A DNA stretch of 64,000 nucleotides from Siphonodentalium dalli (taxonomy: Eukaryota > Mollusca > Scaphopoda > Gadilida > Siphonodentaliidae), in the NCBI GenBank assembly GCA_032622095.1, contig CP136061.1, forward strand, positions 263,036,077 to 263,100,076, read 5' to 3'. Below the pieces are notes generated by a model, which ran no database searches, was not told where the DNA came from, and saw only the letters and a program-made list of their open reading frames with translations. A program made the translations under genes and the position numbers. This document shows positions 39,428 to 54,731 of the stretch, piece after piece. Every line of letters begins with the position of its first letter. Position 1 is the stretch's first letter.

Positions 39428-42400
39428 CAGAACGAAAATGTAAACAAACACCAAATCACCCCATACATTCACTTTTCCCCGTCCCGCGGCGATATTTTTA
39501 CATAAAATGTTAGATTAACATCTTCTCGACATCATTGTAACATTTTATTGACCATAATCAAGATGAAAACATGTTTTTTTTCGCTGATGGGACGGAAGCG
39601 AAATTACAGAACGGGATGGGACGGTATTAGATAGGATGGGACGGTATTAGAAAACGCAGAACAGCTAAGATAGACCCCTAAACTTGCTGTTTAGCAATAA
39701 TACAGCATGTAGCAGCACCAAAATGGCTCTATATGGTCATCAGTGCAGCATTTTATTGGTGATCCCATTTTATTGACCATAATCAAGATGAAAACATGTT
39801 TTTTTTCGCTGATGGGACGGAAGCGAAATTGCAGAACGAAAATGTAAACAAACACCAAATCACCCCATGCATTCACATTTCCCCGTCCCGCGGCGATATT
39901 TTTACATAAAATGTTAGATTAACATCTTCTCGACATCATTGTAACATTTTATTGACCATAATCAAGATGAAAACATGTTTTTTTTCGCTGATGGGACGGA
40001 AGCGAAATTGCAGAACGGGATGGGACGGTATTAGATAGGATGGGACGGTATTAGAAAACGCAGAACAGCTAAGATAGACCCCTAAACTTGCTGTTTAGCA
40101 ATAATACAGCATGTAGCAGCACCAAAATGGCTCTATATGGTCATCAGTGCAGCATTTTATTGGTGATCCCATTTTATTGACCATAATCAAGATGAAAACA
40201 TGTTTTTTTTCGCTGATGGGACGGAAGCGAAATTGCAGAACGAAAATGTAAACACCAAATCACCCCATGCATTCACATTTCCCCGTCCCGCGGCGATATT
40301 TTTACATAAAATGTTAGATTAACATCTTCTCGACATCATTGTAACATTTTATTGACCATAATCAAGATGAAAACATGTTTTTTTTCGCTGATGGGACGGA
40401 AGCGAAATTGCAGAACGGGATGGGACGGTATTAGATAGGATGGGACGGTATTAGAAAACGCAGAACAGCTAAGATAGACCCCTAAACTTGCTGTTTAGCA
40501 ATAATACAGCATGTAGCAGCACCAAAATGGCTCTATATGGTCATCAGTGCAGCATTTTATTGGTGATCCCATTTTATTGACCATAATCAAGATGAAAACA
40601 TGTTTTTTTTCGCTGATGGGACGGAAGCGAAATTGCAGAACGAAAATGTAAACAAACACCAAATCACCCCATGCATTCACATTTCACCATCCCGCGGCGA
40701 TATTTTTACATAAAATGTTAGATTAACATCTTCTCGACATCATTGTAACATTTTATTGACCATAATCAAGATGAAAACATGTTTTTTTTTCGCTGATGGG
40801 ACGGAAGCGAAATTGCAGAACGGGATGGGACGGTATTAGATAGGATGGGACGGTATTAGAAAACGCAGAACAGCTAAGATAGACCCCTAAACTTGCTGTT
40901 TAGCAATAATACAGCATGTAGCAGCACCAAAATGGCTCTATATGGTCATCAGTGCAGCATTTTATTGGTGATCCCATTTTATTGACCATAATCAAGATGA
41001 AAACATGTTTTTTTTCGCTGATGGGACGGAAGCGAAATTGCAGAACGAAAATGTAAACAAACACCAAATCACCCCATGCATTCACATTTCACCATCCCGC
41101 GGCGATATTTTTACATAAAATGTTAGATTAACATCTTCTCGACATCATTGTAACATTTTATTGACCATAATCAAGATGAAAACATGTTTTTTTTTCGCTG
41201 ATGGGACGGAAGCGAAATTGCAGAACGGGATGGGACGGTATTAGATAGGATGGGACGGTATTAGAAAACGCAGAACAGCTAAGATAGACCCCTAAACTTG
41301 CTGTTTAGCAATAATACAGCATGTAGCAGCACCAAAATGGCTCTATATGGTCATCAGTGCAGCATTTTATTGGTGATCCCATTTTATTGACCATAATCAA
41401 GATGAAAACATGTTTTTTTTCGCTGATGGGACGGAAGCGAAATTGCAGAACGAAAATGTAAACACCAAATCACCCCATGCATTCACATTTCCCCGTCCCG
41501 CGGCGATATTTTTACATAAAATGTTAGATTAACATCTTCTCGACATCATTGTAACATTTTATTGACCATAATCAAGATGAAAACATGTTTTTTTTCGCTG
41601 ATGGGACGGAAGCGAAATTGCAGAACGGGATGGGACGGTATTAGATAGGATGGGACGGTATTAGAAAACGCAGAACAGCTAAGATAGACCCCTAAACTTG
41701 CTGTTTAGCAATAATACAGCATGTAGCAGCACCAAAATGGCTCTATATGGTCATCAGTGCAGCATTTTATTGGTGATCCCATTTTATTGACCATAATCAA
41801 GATGAAAACATGTTTTTTTTCGCTGATGGGACGGAAGCGAAATTGCAGAACGAAAATGTAAACAAACACCAAATCACCCCATGCATTCACATTTCACCAT
41901 CCCGCGGCGATATTTTTACATAAAATGTTAGATTAACATCTTCTCGACATCATTGTAACATTTTATTGACCATAATCAAGATGAAAACATGTTTTTTTTT
42001 CGCTGATGGGACGGAAGCGAAATTGCAGAACGGGATGGGACGGTATTAGATAGGATGGGACGGTATTAGAAAACGCAGAACAGCTAAGATAGACCCCTAA
42101 ACTTGCTGTTTAGCAATAATACAGCATGTAGCAGCACCAAAATGGCTCTATATGGTCATCAGTGCAGCATTTTATTGGTGATCCCATTTTATTGACCATA
42201 ATCAAGATGAAAACATGTTTTTTTTCGCTGATGGGACGGAAGCGAAATTGCAGAACGAAAATGTAAACAAACACCAAATCACCCCATGCATTCACATTTC
42301 ACCATCCCGCGGCGATATTTTTACATAAAATGTTAGATTAACATCTTCTCGACATCATTGTAACATTTTATTGACCATAATCAAGATGAAAACATGTTTT

Positions 42401-45067
42401 TTTTCGCTGATGGGACGGAAGCGAAATTGCAGAACGGGATGGGACGGTATTAGATAGGATGGGACGGTATTAGAAAACGCAGAACAGCTAAGATAGACCC
42501 CTAAACTTGCTGTTTAGCAATAATACAGCATGTAGCAGCACCAAAATGGCTCTATATGGTCATCAGTGCAGCATTTTATTGGTGATCCCATTTTATTGAC
42601 CATAATCAAGATGAAAACATGTTTTTTTTCGCTGATGGGACGGAAGCGAAATTGCAGAACGAAAATGTAAACACCAAATCACCCCATGCATTCACATTTC
42701 CCCGTCCCGCGGCGATATTTTTACATAAAATGTTAGATTAACATCTTCTCGACATCATTGTAACATTTTATTGACCATAATCAAGATGAAAACATGTTTT
42801 TTTTCGCTGATGGGACGGAAGCGAAATTGCAGAACGGGATGGGACGGTATTAGATAGGATGGGACGGTATTAGAAAACGCAGAACAGCTAAGATAGACCC
42901 CTAAACTTGCTGTTTAGCAATAATACAGCATGTAGCAGCACCAAAATGGCTCTATATGGTCATCAGTGCAGCATTTTATTGGTGATCCCATTTTATTGAC
43001 CATAATCAAGATGAAAACATGTTTTTTTTCGCTGATGGGACGGAAGCGAAATTGCAGAACGAAAATGTAAACAAACACCAAATCACCCCATGCATTCACA
43101 TTTCACCATCCCGCGGCGATATTTTTACATAAAATGTTAGATTAACATCTTCTCGACATCATTGTAACATTTTATTGACCATAATCAAGATGAAAACATG
43201 TTTTTTTTTCGCTGATGGGACGGAAGCGAAATTGCAGAACGGGATGGGACGGTATTAGATAGGATGGGACGGTATTAGAAAACGCAGAACAGCTAAGATA
43301 GACCCCTAAACTTGCTGTTTAGCAATAATACAGCATGTAGCAGCACCAAAATGGCTCTATATGGTCATCAGTGCAGCATTTTATTGGTGATCCCATTTTA
43401 TTGACCATAATCAAGATGAAAACATGTTTTTTTTCGCTGATGGGACGGAAGCGAAATTGCAGAACGAAAATGTAAACAAACACCAAATCACCCCATGCAT
43501 TCACATTTCACCATCCCGCGGCGATATTTTTACATAAAATGTTAGATTAACATCTTCTCGACATCATTGTAACATTTTATTGACCATAATCAAGATGAAA
43601 ACATGTTTTTTTTCGCTGATGGGACGGAAGCGAAATTGCAGAACGGGATGGGACGGTATTAGATAGGATGGGACGGTATTAGAAAACGCAGAACAGCTAA
43701 GATAGACCCCTAAACTTGCTGTTTAGCAATAATACAGCATGTAGCAGCACCAAAATGGCTCTATATGGTCATCAGTGCAGCATTTTATTGGTGATCCCAT
43801 TTTATTGACCATAATCAAGATGAAAACATGTTTTTTTTCGCTGATGGGACGGAAGCGAAATTGCAGAACGAAAATGTAAACACCAAATCACCCCATGCAT
43901 TCACATTTCCCCGTCCCGCGGCGATATTTTTACATAAAATGTTAGATTAATATCTTCTCGACATCATTGCAACATTTTATTGACCATAATCAAGATGAAA
44001 ACATGTTTTTTTTCGCTGATGGGACGGAAGCGAAATTGCAGAACGGGATGGGACGGTATTAGATAGGATGGGACGGTATTAGAAAACGCAGAACAGCTAA
44101 GATAGACCCCTAAACTTGCTGTTTAGCAATAATACAGCATGTAGCAGCACCAAAATGGCTCTATATGGTCATCAGTGCAGCATTTTATTGGTGATCCCAT
44201 TTTATTGACCATAATCAAGATGAAAACATGTTTTTTTTCGCTGATGGGACGGAAGCGAAATTGCAGAACGAAAATGTAAACACCAAATCACCCCATGCAT
44301 TCACATTTCCCCGTCCCGCGGCGATATTTTTACATGAAATGTTAGATTAACATCTTCTCGACATCATTGTAACATTTTATTGACCATAATCAAGATGAAA
44401 ACATGTTTTTTTTCGCTGATGGGACGGAAGCGAAATTGCAGAACGGGATGGGACGGTATTAGATAGGATGGGACGGTATTAGAAAACGCAGAACAGCTAA
44501 GATAGACCCCTAAACTTGCTGTTTAGCAATAATACAGCATGTAGCAGCACCAAAATGGCTCTATATGGTCATCAGTGCAGCATTTTATTGGTGATCCCAT
44601 TTTATTGACCATAATCAAGATGAAAACATGTTTTTTTTCGCTGATGGGACGGAAGCGAAATTGCAGAACGAAAATGTAAACAAACACCAAATCACCCCAT
44701 GCATTCACATTTCACCATCCCGCGGCGATATTTTTACATAAAATGTTAGATTAACATCTTCTCGACATCATTGTAACATTTTATTGACCATAATCAAGAT
44801 GAAAACATGTTTTTTTTCGCTGATGGGACGGAAGCGAAATTGCAGAACGGGATGGGACGGTATTAGATAGGATGGGACGGTATTAGAAAACGCAGAACAG
44901 CTAAGATAGACCCCTAAACTTGCTGTTTAGCAATAATACAGCATGTAGCAGCACCAAAATGGCTCTATATGGTCATCAGTGCAGCATTTTATTGGTGATC
45001 CCATTTTATTGACCATAATCAAGATGAAAACATGTTTTTTTTCGCTGATGGGACGGAAGCGAAATTG
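39428..45067. repeat. HOR2, copy 2 (5,640 bp), rearranged inside
   Basis: A starts: 39428 v1, 39832 g, 40236 s2, 40636 c9, 41041 c9, 41446 s2, 41846 c9, 42251 c, 42655 s2, 43055 c9, 43460 c, 43864 s1, 44264 s2*, 44664 c. It also has 14 monomers, but s1-s2*-c occurs once instead of twice and s2-c9-c three times in a row. The near-equal length hides a real difference in content. Confidence 0.88.
40236..43863. repeat. Triplicated three-monomer unit s2-c9-c
   Basis: Three tandem copies of a ~1,209-bp trimer: 40236-41445 (1,210 bp, third member T9), 41446-42654 and 42655-43863 (1,209 bp each). In HOR2 copies 1 and 3 the corresponding span has s1-s2*-c between s2-c9-c trimers. Confidence 0.88.
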
Positions 45068-48000
45068 CAGAACGAAAATGTAAACAAACACCAAATCACC
45101 CCATACATTCACTTTTCCCCGTCCCGCGGCGATATTTTTACATAAAATGTTAGATTAACATCTTCTCGACATCATTGTAACATTTTATTGACCATAATCA
45201 AGATGAAAACATGTTTTTTTTCGCTGATGGGACGGAAGCGAAATTACAGAACGGGATGGGACGGTATTAGATAGGATGGGACGGTATTAGAAAACGCAGA
45301 ACAGCTAAGATAGACCCCTAAACTTGCTGTTTAGCAATAATACAGCATGTAGCAGCACCAAAATGGCTCTATATGGTCATCAGTGCAGCATTTTATTGGT
45401 GATCCCATTTTATTGACCATAATCAAGATGAAAACATGTTTTTTTTCGCTGATGGGACGGAAGCGAAATTGCAGAACGAAAATGTAAACAAACACCAAAT
45501 CACCCCATGCATTCACATTTCCCCGTCCCGCGGCGATATTTTTACATAAAATGTTAGATTAACATCTTCTCGACATCATTGTAACATTTTATTGACCATA
45601 ATCAAGATGAAAACATGTTTTTTTTCGCTGATGGGACGGAAGCGAAATTGCAGAACGGGATGGGACGGTATTAGATAGGATGGGACGGTATTAGAAAACG
45701 CAGAACAGCTAAGATAGACCCCTAAACTTGCTGTTTAGCAATAATACAGCATGTAGCAGCACCAAAATGGCTCTATATGGTCATCAGTGCAGCATTTTAT
45801 TGGTGATCCCATTTTATTGACCATAATCAAGATGAAAACATGTTTTTTTTCGCTGATGGGACGGAAGCGAAATTGCAGAACGAAAATGTAAACACCAAAT
45901 CACCCCATGCATTCACATTTCCCCGTCCCGCGGCGATATTTTTACATAAAATGTTAGATTAACATCTTCTCGACATCATTGTAACATTTTATTGACCATA
46001 ATCAAGATGAAAACATGTTTTTTTTCGCTGATGGGACGGAAGCGAAATTGCAGAACGGGATGGGACGGTATTAGATAGGATGGGACGGTATTAGAAAACG
46101 CAGAACAGCTAAGATAGACCCCTAAACTTGCTGTTTAGCAATAATACAGCATGTAGCAGCACCAAAATGGCTCTATATGGTCATCAGTGCAGCATTTTAT
46201 TGGTGATCCCATTTTATTGACCATAATCAAGATGAAAACATGTTTTTTTTCGCTGATGGGACGGAAGCGAAATTGCAGAACGAAAATGTAAACAAACACC
46301 AAATCACCCCATGCATTCACATTTCACCATCCCGCGGCGATATTTTTACATAAAATGTTAGATTAACATCTTCTCGACATCATTGTAACATTTTATTGAC
46401 CATAATCAAGATGAAAACATGTTTTTTTTTCGCTGATGGGACGGAAGCGAAATTGCAGAACGGGATGGGACGGTATTAGATAGGATGGGACGGTATTAGA
46501 AAACGCAGAACAGCTAAGATAGACCCCTAAACTTGCTGTTTAGCAATAATACAGCATGTAGCAGCACCAAAATGGCTCTATATGGTCATCAGTGCAGCAT
46601 TTTATTGGTGATCCCATTTTATTGACCATAATCAAGATGAAAACATGTTTTTTTTCGCTGATGGGACGGAAGCGAAATTGCAGAACGAAAATGTAAACAA
46701 ACACCAAATCACCCCATGCATTCACATTTCACCATCCCGCGGCGATATTTTTACATAAAATGTTAGATTAACATCTTCTCGACATCATTGTAACATTTTA
46801 TTGACCATAATCAAGATGAAAACATGTTTTTTTTCGCTGATGGGACGGAAGCGAAATTGCAGAACGGGATGGGACGGTATTAGATAGGATGGGACGGTAT
46901 TAGAAAACGCAGAACAGCTAAGATAGACCCCTAAACTTGCTGTTTAGCAATAATACAGCATGTAGCAGCACCAAAATGGCTCTATATGGTCATCAGTGCA
47001 GCATTTTATTGGTGATCCCATTTTATTGACCATAATCAAGATGAAAACATGTTTTTTTTTCGCTGATGGGACGGAAGCGAAATTGCAGAACGAAAATGTA
47101 AACACCAAATCACCCCATGCATTCACATTTCCCCGTCCCGCGGCGATATTTTTACATAAAATGTTAGATTAATATCTTCTCGACATCATTGCAACATTTT
47201 ATTGACCATAATCAAGATGAAAACATGTTTTTTTTCGCTGATGGGACGGAAGCGAAATTGCAGAACGGGATGGGACGGTATTAGATAGGATGGGACGGTA
47301 TTAGAAAACGCAGAACAGCTAAGATAGACCCCTAAACTTGCTGTTTAGCAATAATACAGCATGTAGCAGCACCAAAATGGCTCTATATGGTCATCAGTGC
47401 AGCATTTTATTGGTGATCCCATTTTATTGACCATAATCAAGATGAAAACATGTTTTTTTTCGCTGATGGGACGGAAGCGAAATTGCAGAACGAAAATGTA
47501 AACACCAAATCACCCCATGCATTCACATTTCCCCGTCCCGCGGCGATATTTTTACATGAAATGTTAGATTAACATCTTCTCGACATCATTGTAACATTTT
47601 ATTGACCATAATCAAGATGAAAACATGTTTTTTTTCGCTGATGGGACGGAAGCGAAATTGCAGAACGGGATGGGACGGTATTAGATAGGATGGGACGGTA
47701 TTAGAAAACGCAGAACAGCTAAGATAGACCCCTAAACTTGCTGTTTAGCAATAATACAGCATGTAGCAGCACCAAAATGGCTCTATATGGTCATCAGTGC
47801 AGCATTTTATTGGTGATCCCATTTTATTGACCATAATCAAGATGAAAACATGTTTTTTTTCGCTGATGGGACGGAAGCGAAATTGCAGAACGAAAATGTA
47901 AACAAACACCAAATCACCCCATGCATTCACATTTCACCATCCCGCGGCGATATTTTTACATAAAATGTTAGATTAACATCTTCTCGACATCATTGTAACA

Positions 48001-50702
48001 TTTTATTGACCATAATCAAGATGAAAACATGTTTTTTTTCGCTGATGGGACGGAAGCGAAATTGCAGAACGGGATGGGACGGTATTAGATAGGATGGGAC
48101 GGTATTAGAAAACGCAGAACAGCTAAGATAGACCCCTAAACTTGCTGTTTAGCAATAATACAGCATGTAGCAGCACCAAAATGGCTCTATATGGTCATCA
48201 GTGCAGCATTTTATTGGTGATCCCATTTTATTGACCATAATCAAGATGAAAACATGTTTTTTTTCGCTGATGGGACGGAAGCGAAATTGCAGAACGAAAA
48301 TGTAAACACCAAATCACCCCATGCATTCACATTTCCCCGTCCCGCGGCGATATTTTTACATAAAATGTTAGATTAACATCTTCTCGACATCATTGTAACA
48401 TTTTATTGACCATAATCAAGATGAAAACATGTTTTTTTTCGCTGATGGGACGGAAGCGAAATTGCAGAACGGGATGGGACGGTATTAGATAGGATGGGAC
48501 GGTATTAGAAAACGCAGAACAGCTAAGATAGACCCCTAAACTTGCTGTTTAGCAATAATACAGCATGTAGCAGCACCAAAATGGCTCTATATGGTCATCA
48601 GTGCAGCATTTTATTGGTGATCCCATTTTATTGACCATAATCAAGATGAAAACATGTTTTTTTTCGCTGATGGGACGGAAGCGAAATTGCAGAACGAAAA
48701 TGTAAACAAACACCAAATCACCCCATGCATTCACATTTCACCATCCCGCGGCGATATTTTTACATAAAATGTTAGATTAACATCTTCTCGACATCATTGT
48801 AACATTTTATTGACCATAATCAAGATGAAAACATGTTTTTTTTTCGCTGATGGGACGGAAGCGAAATTGCAGAACGGGATGGGACGGTATTAGATAGGAT
48901 GGGACGGTATTAGAAAACGCAGAACAGCTAAGATAGACCCCTAAACTTGCTGTTTAGCAATAATACAGCATGTAGCAGCACCAAAATGGCTCTATATGGT
49001 CATCAGTGCAGCATTTTATTGGTGATCCCATTTTATTGACCATAATCAAGATGAAAACATGTTTTTTTTCGCTGATGGGACGGAAGCGAAATTGCAGAAC
49101 GAAAATGTAAACAAACACCAAATCACCCCATGCATTCACATTTCACCATCCCGCGGCGATATTTTTACATAAAATGTTAGATTAACATCTTCTCGACATC
49201 ATTGTAACATTTTATTGACCATAATCAAGATGAAAACATGTTTTTTTTCGCTGATGGGACGGAAGCGAAATTGCAGAACGGGATGGGACGGTATTAGATA
49301 GGATGGGACGGTATTAGAAAACGCAGAACAGCTAAGATAGACCCCTAAACTTGCTGTTTAGCAATAATACAGCATGTAGCAGCACCAAAATGGCTCTATA
49401 TGGTCATCAGTGCAGCATTTTATTGGTGATCCCATTTTATTGACCATAATCAAGATGAAAACATGTTTTTTTTCGCTGATGGGACGGAAGCGAAATTGCA
49501 GAACGAAAATGTAAACACCAAATCACCCCATGCATTCACATTTCCCCGTCCCGCGGCGATATTTTTACATAAAATGTTAGATTAATATCTTCTCGACATC
49601 ATTGCAACATTTTATTGACCATAATCAAGATGAAAACATGTTTTTTTTCGCTGATGGGACGGAAGCGAAATTGCAGAACGGGATGGGACGGTATTAGATA
49701 GGATGGGACGGTATTAGAAAACGCAGAACAGCTAAGATAGACCCCTAAACTTGCTGTTTAGCAATAATACAGCATGTAGCAGCACCAAAATGGCTCTATA
49801 TGGTCATCAGTGCAGCATTTTATTGGTGATCCCATTTTATTGACCATAATCAAGATGAAAACATGTTTTTTTTCGCTGATGGGACGGAAGCGAAATTGCA
49901 GAACGAAAATGTAAACACCAAATCACCCCATGCATTCACATTTCCCCGTCCCGCGGCGATATTTTTACATGAAATGTTAGATTAACATCTTCTCGACATC
50001 ATTGTAACATTTTATTGACCATAATCAAGATGAAAACATGTTTTTTTTCGCTGATGGGACGGAAGCGAAATTGCAGAACGGGATGGGACGGTATTAGATA
50101 GGATGGGACGGTATTAGAAAACGCAGAACAGCTAAGATAGACCCCTAAACTTGCTGTTTAGCAATAATACAGCATGTAGCAGCACCAAAATGGCTCTATA
50201 TGGTCATCAGTGCAGCATTTTATTGGTGATCCCATTTTATTGACCATAATCAAGATGAAAACATGTTTTTTTTCGCTGATGGGACGGAAGCGAAATTGCA
50301 GAACGAAAATGTAAACAAACACCAAATCACCCCATGCATTCACATTTCACCATCCCGCGGCGATATTTTTACATAAAATGTTAGATTAACATCTTCTCGA
50401 CATCATTGTAACATTTTATTGACCATAATCAAGATGAAAACATGTTTTTTTTCGCTGATGGGACGGAAGCGAAATTGCAGAACGGGATGGGACGGTATTA
50501 GATAGGATGGGACGGTATTAGAAAACGCAGAACAGCTAAGATAGACCCCTAAACTTGCTGTTTAGCAATAATACAGCATGTAGCAGCACCAAAATGGCTC
50601 TATATGGTCATCAGTGCAGCATTTTATTGGTGATCCCATTTTATTGACCATAATCAAGATGAAAACATGTTTTTTTTCGCTGATGGGACGGAAGCGAAAT
50701 TG
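45068..50702. repeat. HOR2, copy 3 (5,635 bp)
   Basis: Same layout as copy 1. A starts: 45068 v1, 45472 g, 45876 s2, 46276 c9, 46681 c, 47086 s1, 47486 s2*, 47886 c, 48290 s2, 48690 c9, 49095 c, 49499 s1, 49899 s2*, 50299 c. The one-base length difference from copy 1 comes from a T9 tract in the B at 46860-47085. Confidence 0.9.
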
Positions 50703-53700
50703 CAGAACGAAAATGTAAACAAACACCAAATCACCCCATACATTCACTTTTCCCCGTCCCGCGGCGATATTTTTACATAAAATGTTAGATTAACATCTTC
50801 TCGACATCATTGTAACATTTTATTGACCATAATCAAGATGAAAACATGTTTTTTTTCGCTGATGGGACGGAAGCGAAATTACAGAACGGGATGGGACGGT
50901 ATTAGATAGGATGGGACGGTATTAGAAAACGCAGAACAGCTAAGATAGACCCCTAAACTTGCTGTTTAGCAATAATACAGCATGTAGCAGCACCAAAATG
51001 GCTCTATATGGTCATCAGTGCAGCATTTTATTGGTGATCCCATTTTATTGACCATAATCAAGATGAAAACATGTTTTTTTTCGCTGATGGGACGGAAGCG
51101 AAATTGCAGAACGAAAATGTAAACAAACACCAAATCACCCCATGCATTCACATTTCCCCGTCCCGCGGCGATATTTTTACATAAAATGTTAGATTAACAT
51201 CTTCTCGACATCATTGTAACATTTTATTGACCATAATCAAGATGAAAACATGTTTTTTTTCGCTGATGGGACGGAAGCGAAATTGCAGAACGGGATGGGA
51301 CGGTATTAGATAGGATGGGACGGTATTAGAAAACGCAGAACAGCTAAGATAGACCCCTAAACTTGCTGTTTAGCAATAATACAGCATGTAGCAGCACCAA
51401 AATGGCTCTATATGGTCATCAGTGCAGCATTTTATTGGTGATCCCATTTTATTGACCATAATCAAGATGAAAACATGTTTTTTTTCGCTGATGGGACGGA
51501 AGCGAAATTGCAGAACGAAAATGTAAACACCAAATCACCCCATGCATTCACATTTCCCCGTCCCGCGGCGATATTTTTACATAAAATGTTAGATTAACAT
51601 CTTCTCGACATCATTGTAACATTTTATTGACCATAATCAAGATGAAAACATGTTTTTTTTCGCTGATGGGACGGAAGCGAAATTGCAGAACGGGATGGGA
51701 CGGTATTAGATAGGATGGGACGGTATTAGAAAACGCAGAACAGCTAAGATAGACCCCTAAACTTGCTGTTTAGCAATAATACAGCATGTAGCAGCACCAA
51801 AATGGCTCTATATGGTCATCAGTGCAGCATTTTATTGGTGATCCCATTTTATTGACCATAATCAAGATGAAAACATGTTTTTTTTCGCTGATGGGACGGA
51901 AGCGAAATTGCAGAACGAAAATGTAAACAAACACCAAATCACCCCATGCATTCACATTTCACCATCCCGCGGCGATATTTTTACATAAAATGTTAGATTA
52001 ACATCTTCTCGACATCATTGTAACATTTTATTGACCATAATCAAGATGAAAACATGTTTTTTTTTCGCTGATGGGACGGAAGCGAAATTGCAGAACGGGA
52101 TGGGACGGTATTAGATAGGATGGGACGGTATTAGAAAACGCAGAACAGCTAAGATAGACCCCTAAACTTGCTGTTTAGCAATAATACAGCATGTAGCAGC
52201 ACCAAAATGGCTCTATATGGTCATCAGTGCAGCATTTTATTGGTGATCCCATTTTATTGACCATAATCAAGATGAAAACATGTTTTTTTTCGCTGATGGG
52301 ACGGAAGCGAAATTGCAGAACGAAAATGTAAACAAACACCAAATCACCCCATGCATTCACATTTCACCATCCCGCGGCGATATTTTTACATAAAATGTTA
52401 GATTAACATCTTCTCGACATCATTGTAACATTTTATTGACCATAATCAAGATGAAAACATGTTTTTTTTCGCTGATGGGACGGAAGCGAAATTGCAGAAC
52501 GGGATGGGACGGTATTAGATAGGATGGGACGGTATTAGAAAACGCAGAACAGCTAAGATAGACCCCTAAACTTGCTGTTTAGCAATAATACAGCATGTAG
52601 CAGCACCAAAATGGCTCTATATGGTCATCAGTGCAGCATTTTATTGGTGATCCCATTTTATTGACCATAATCAAGATGAAAACATGTTTTTTTTCGCTGA
52701 TGGGACGGAAGCGAAATTGCAGAACGAAAATGTAAACACCAAATCACCCCATGCATTCACATTTCCCCGTCCCGCGGCGATATTTTTACATAAAATGTTA
52801 GATTAATATCTTCTCGACATCATTGCAACATTTTATTGACCATAATCAAGATGAAAACATGTTTTTTTTCGCTGATGGGACGGAAGCGAAATTGCAGAAC
52901 GGGATGGGACGGTATTAGATAGGATGGGACGGTATTAGAAAACGCAGAACAGCTAAGATAGACCCCTAAACTTGCTGTTTAGCAATAATACAGCATGTAG
53001 CAGCACCAAAATGGCTCTATATGGTCATCAGTGCAGCATTTTATTGGTGATCCCATTTTATTGACCATAATCAAGATGAAAACATGTTTTTTTTCGCTGA
53101 TGGGACGGAAGCGAAATTGCAGAACGAAAATGTAAACACCAAATCACCCCATGCATTCACATTTCCCCGTCCCGCGGCGATATTTTTACATGAAATGTTA
53201 GATTAACATCTTCTCGACATCATTGTAACATTTTATTGACCATAATCAAGATGAAAACATGTTTTTTTTCGCTGATGGGACGGAAGCGAAATTGCAGAAC
53301 GGGATGGGACGGTATTAGATAGGATGGGACGGTATTAGAAAACGCAGAACAGCTAAGATAGACCCCTAAACTTGCTGTTTAGCAATAATACAGCATGTAG
53401 CAGCACCAAAATGGCTCTATATGGTCATCAGTGCAGCATTTTATTGGTGATCCCATTTTATTGACCATAATCAAGATGAAAACATGTTTTTTTTCGCTGA
53501 TGGGACGGAAGCGAAATTGCAGAACGAAAATGTAAACAAACACCAAATCACCCCATGCATTCACATTTCACCATCCCGCGGCGATATTTTTACATAAAAT
53601 GTTAGATTAACATCTTCTCGACATCATTGTAACATTTTATTGACCATAATCAAGATGAAAACATGTTTTTTTTCGCTGATGGGACGGAAGCGAAATTGCA

Positions 53701-54731
53701 GAACGGGATGGGACGGTATTAGATAGGATGGGACGGTATTAGAAAACGCAGAACAGCTAAGATAGACCCCTAAACTTGCTGTTTAGCAATAATACAGCAT
53801 GTAGCAGCACCAAAATGGCTCTATATGGTCATCAGTGCAGCATTTTATTGGTGATCCCATTTTATTGACCATAATCAAGATGAAAACATGTTTTTTTTCG
53901 CTGATGGGACGGAAGCGAAATTGCAGAACGAAAATGTAAACAAACACCAAATCACCCCATGCATTCACATTTCCCCGTCTCGCGGCGATATTTTTACATA
54001 AAATGTTAGATTAACATCTTCTCGACATCATTGTAACATTTTATTGACCATAATCAAGATGAAAACATGTTTTTTTTCGCTGATGGGACGGAAGCGAAAT
54101 TGCAGAACGGGATGGGACGGTATTAGATAGGATGGGACGGTATTAGAAAACGCAGAACAGCTAAGATAGACCCCTAAACTTGCTGTTTAGCAATAATACA
54201 GCATGTAGCAGCACCAAAATGGCTCTATATGGTCATCAGTGCAGCATTTTATTGGTGATCCCATTTTATTGACCATAATCAAGATGAAAACATGTTTTTT
54301 TTCGCTGATGGGACGGAAGCGAAATTGCAGAACGAAAATGTAAACAAACACCAAATCACCCCATGCATTCACATTTCACCATCCCGCGGCGATATTTTTA
54401 CATAAAATGTTAGATTAACATCTTCTCGACATCATTGTAACATTTTATTGACCATAATCAAGATGAAAACATGTTTTTTTTCGCTGATGGGACGGAAGCG
54501 AAATTGCAGAACGGGATGGGACGGTATTAGATAGGATGGGACGGTATTAGAAAACGCAGAACAGCTAAGATAGACCCCTAAACTTGCTGTTTAGCAATAA
54601 TACAGCATGTAGCAGCACCAAAATGGCTCTATATGGTCATCAGTGCAGCATTTTATTGGTGATCCCATTTTATTGACCATAATCAAGATGAAAACATGTT
54701 TTTTTTCGCTGATGGGACGGAAGCGAAATTG
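50703..54731. repeat. HOR2 derivative with one six-monomer block (10 monomers)
   Basis: A starts: 50703 v1, 51107 g, 51511 s2, 51911 c9, 52316 c, 52720 s1, 53120 s2*, 53520 c, 53924 t, 54328 c. The second six-monomer block is missing. A t monomer (CGTCTCG, otherwise linked to HOR1 or transition blocks) and an extra c take its place before a v2 monomer. Confidence 0.85.
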
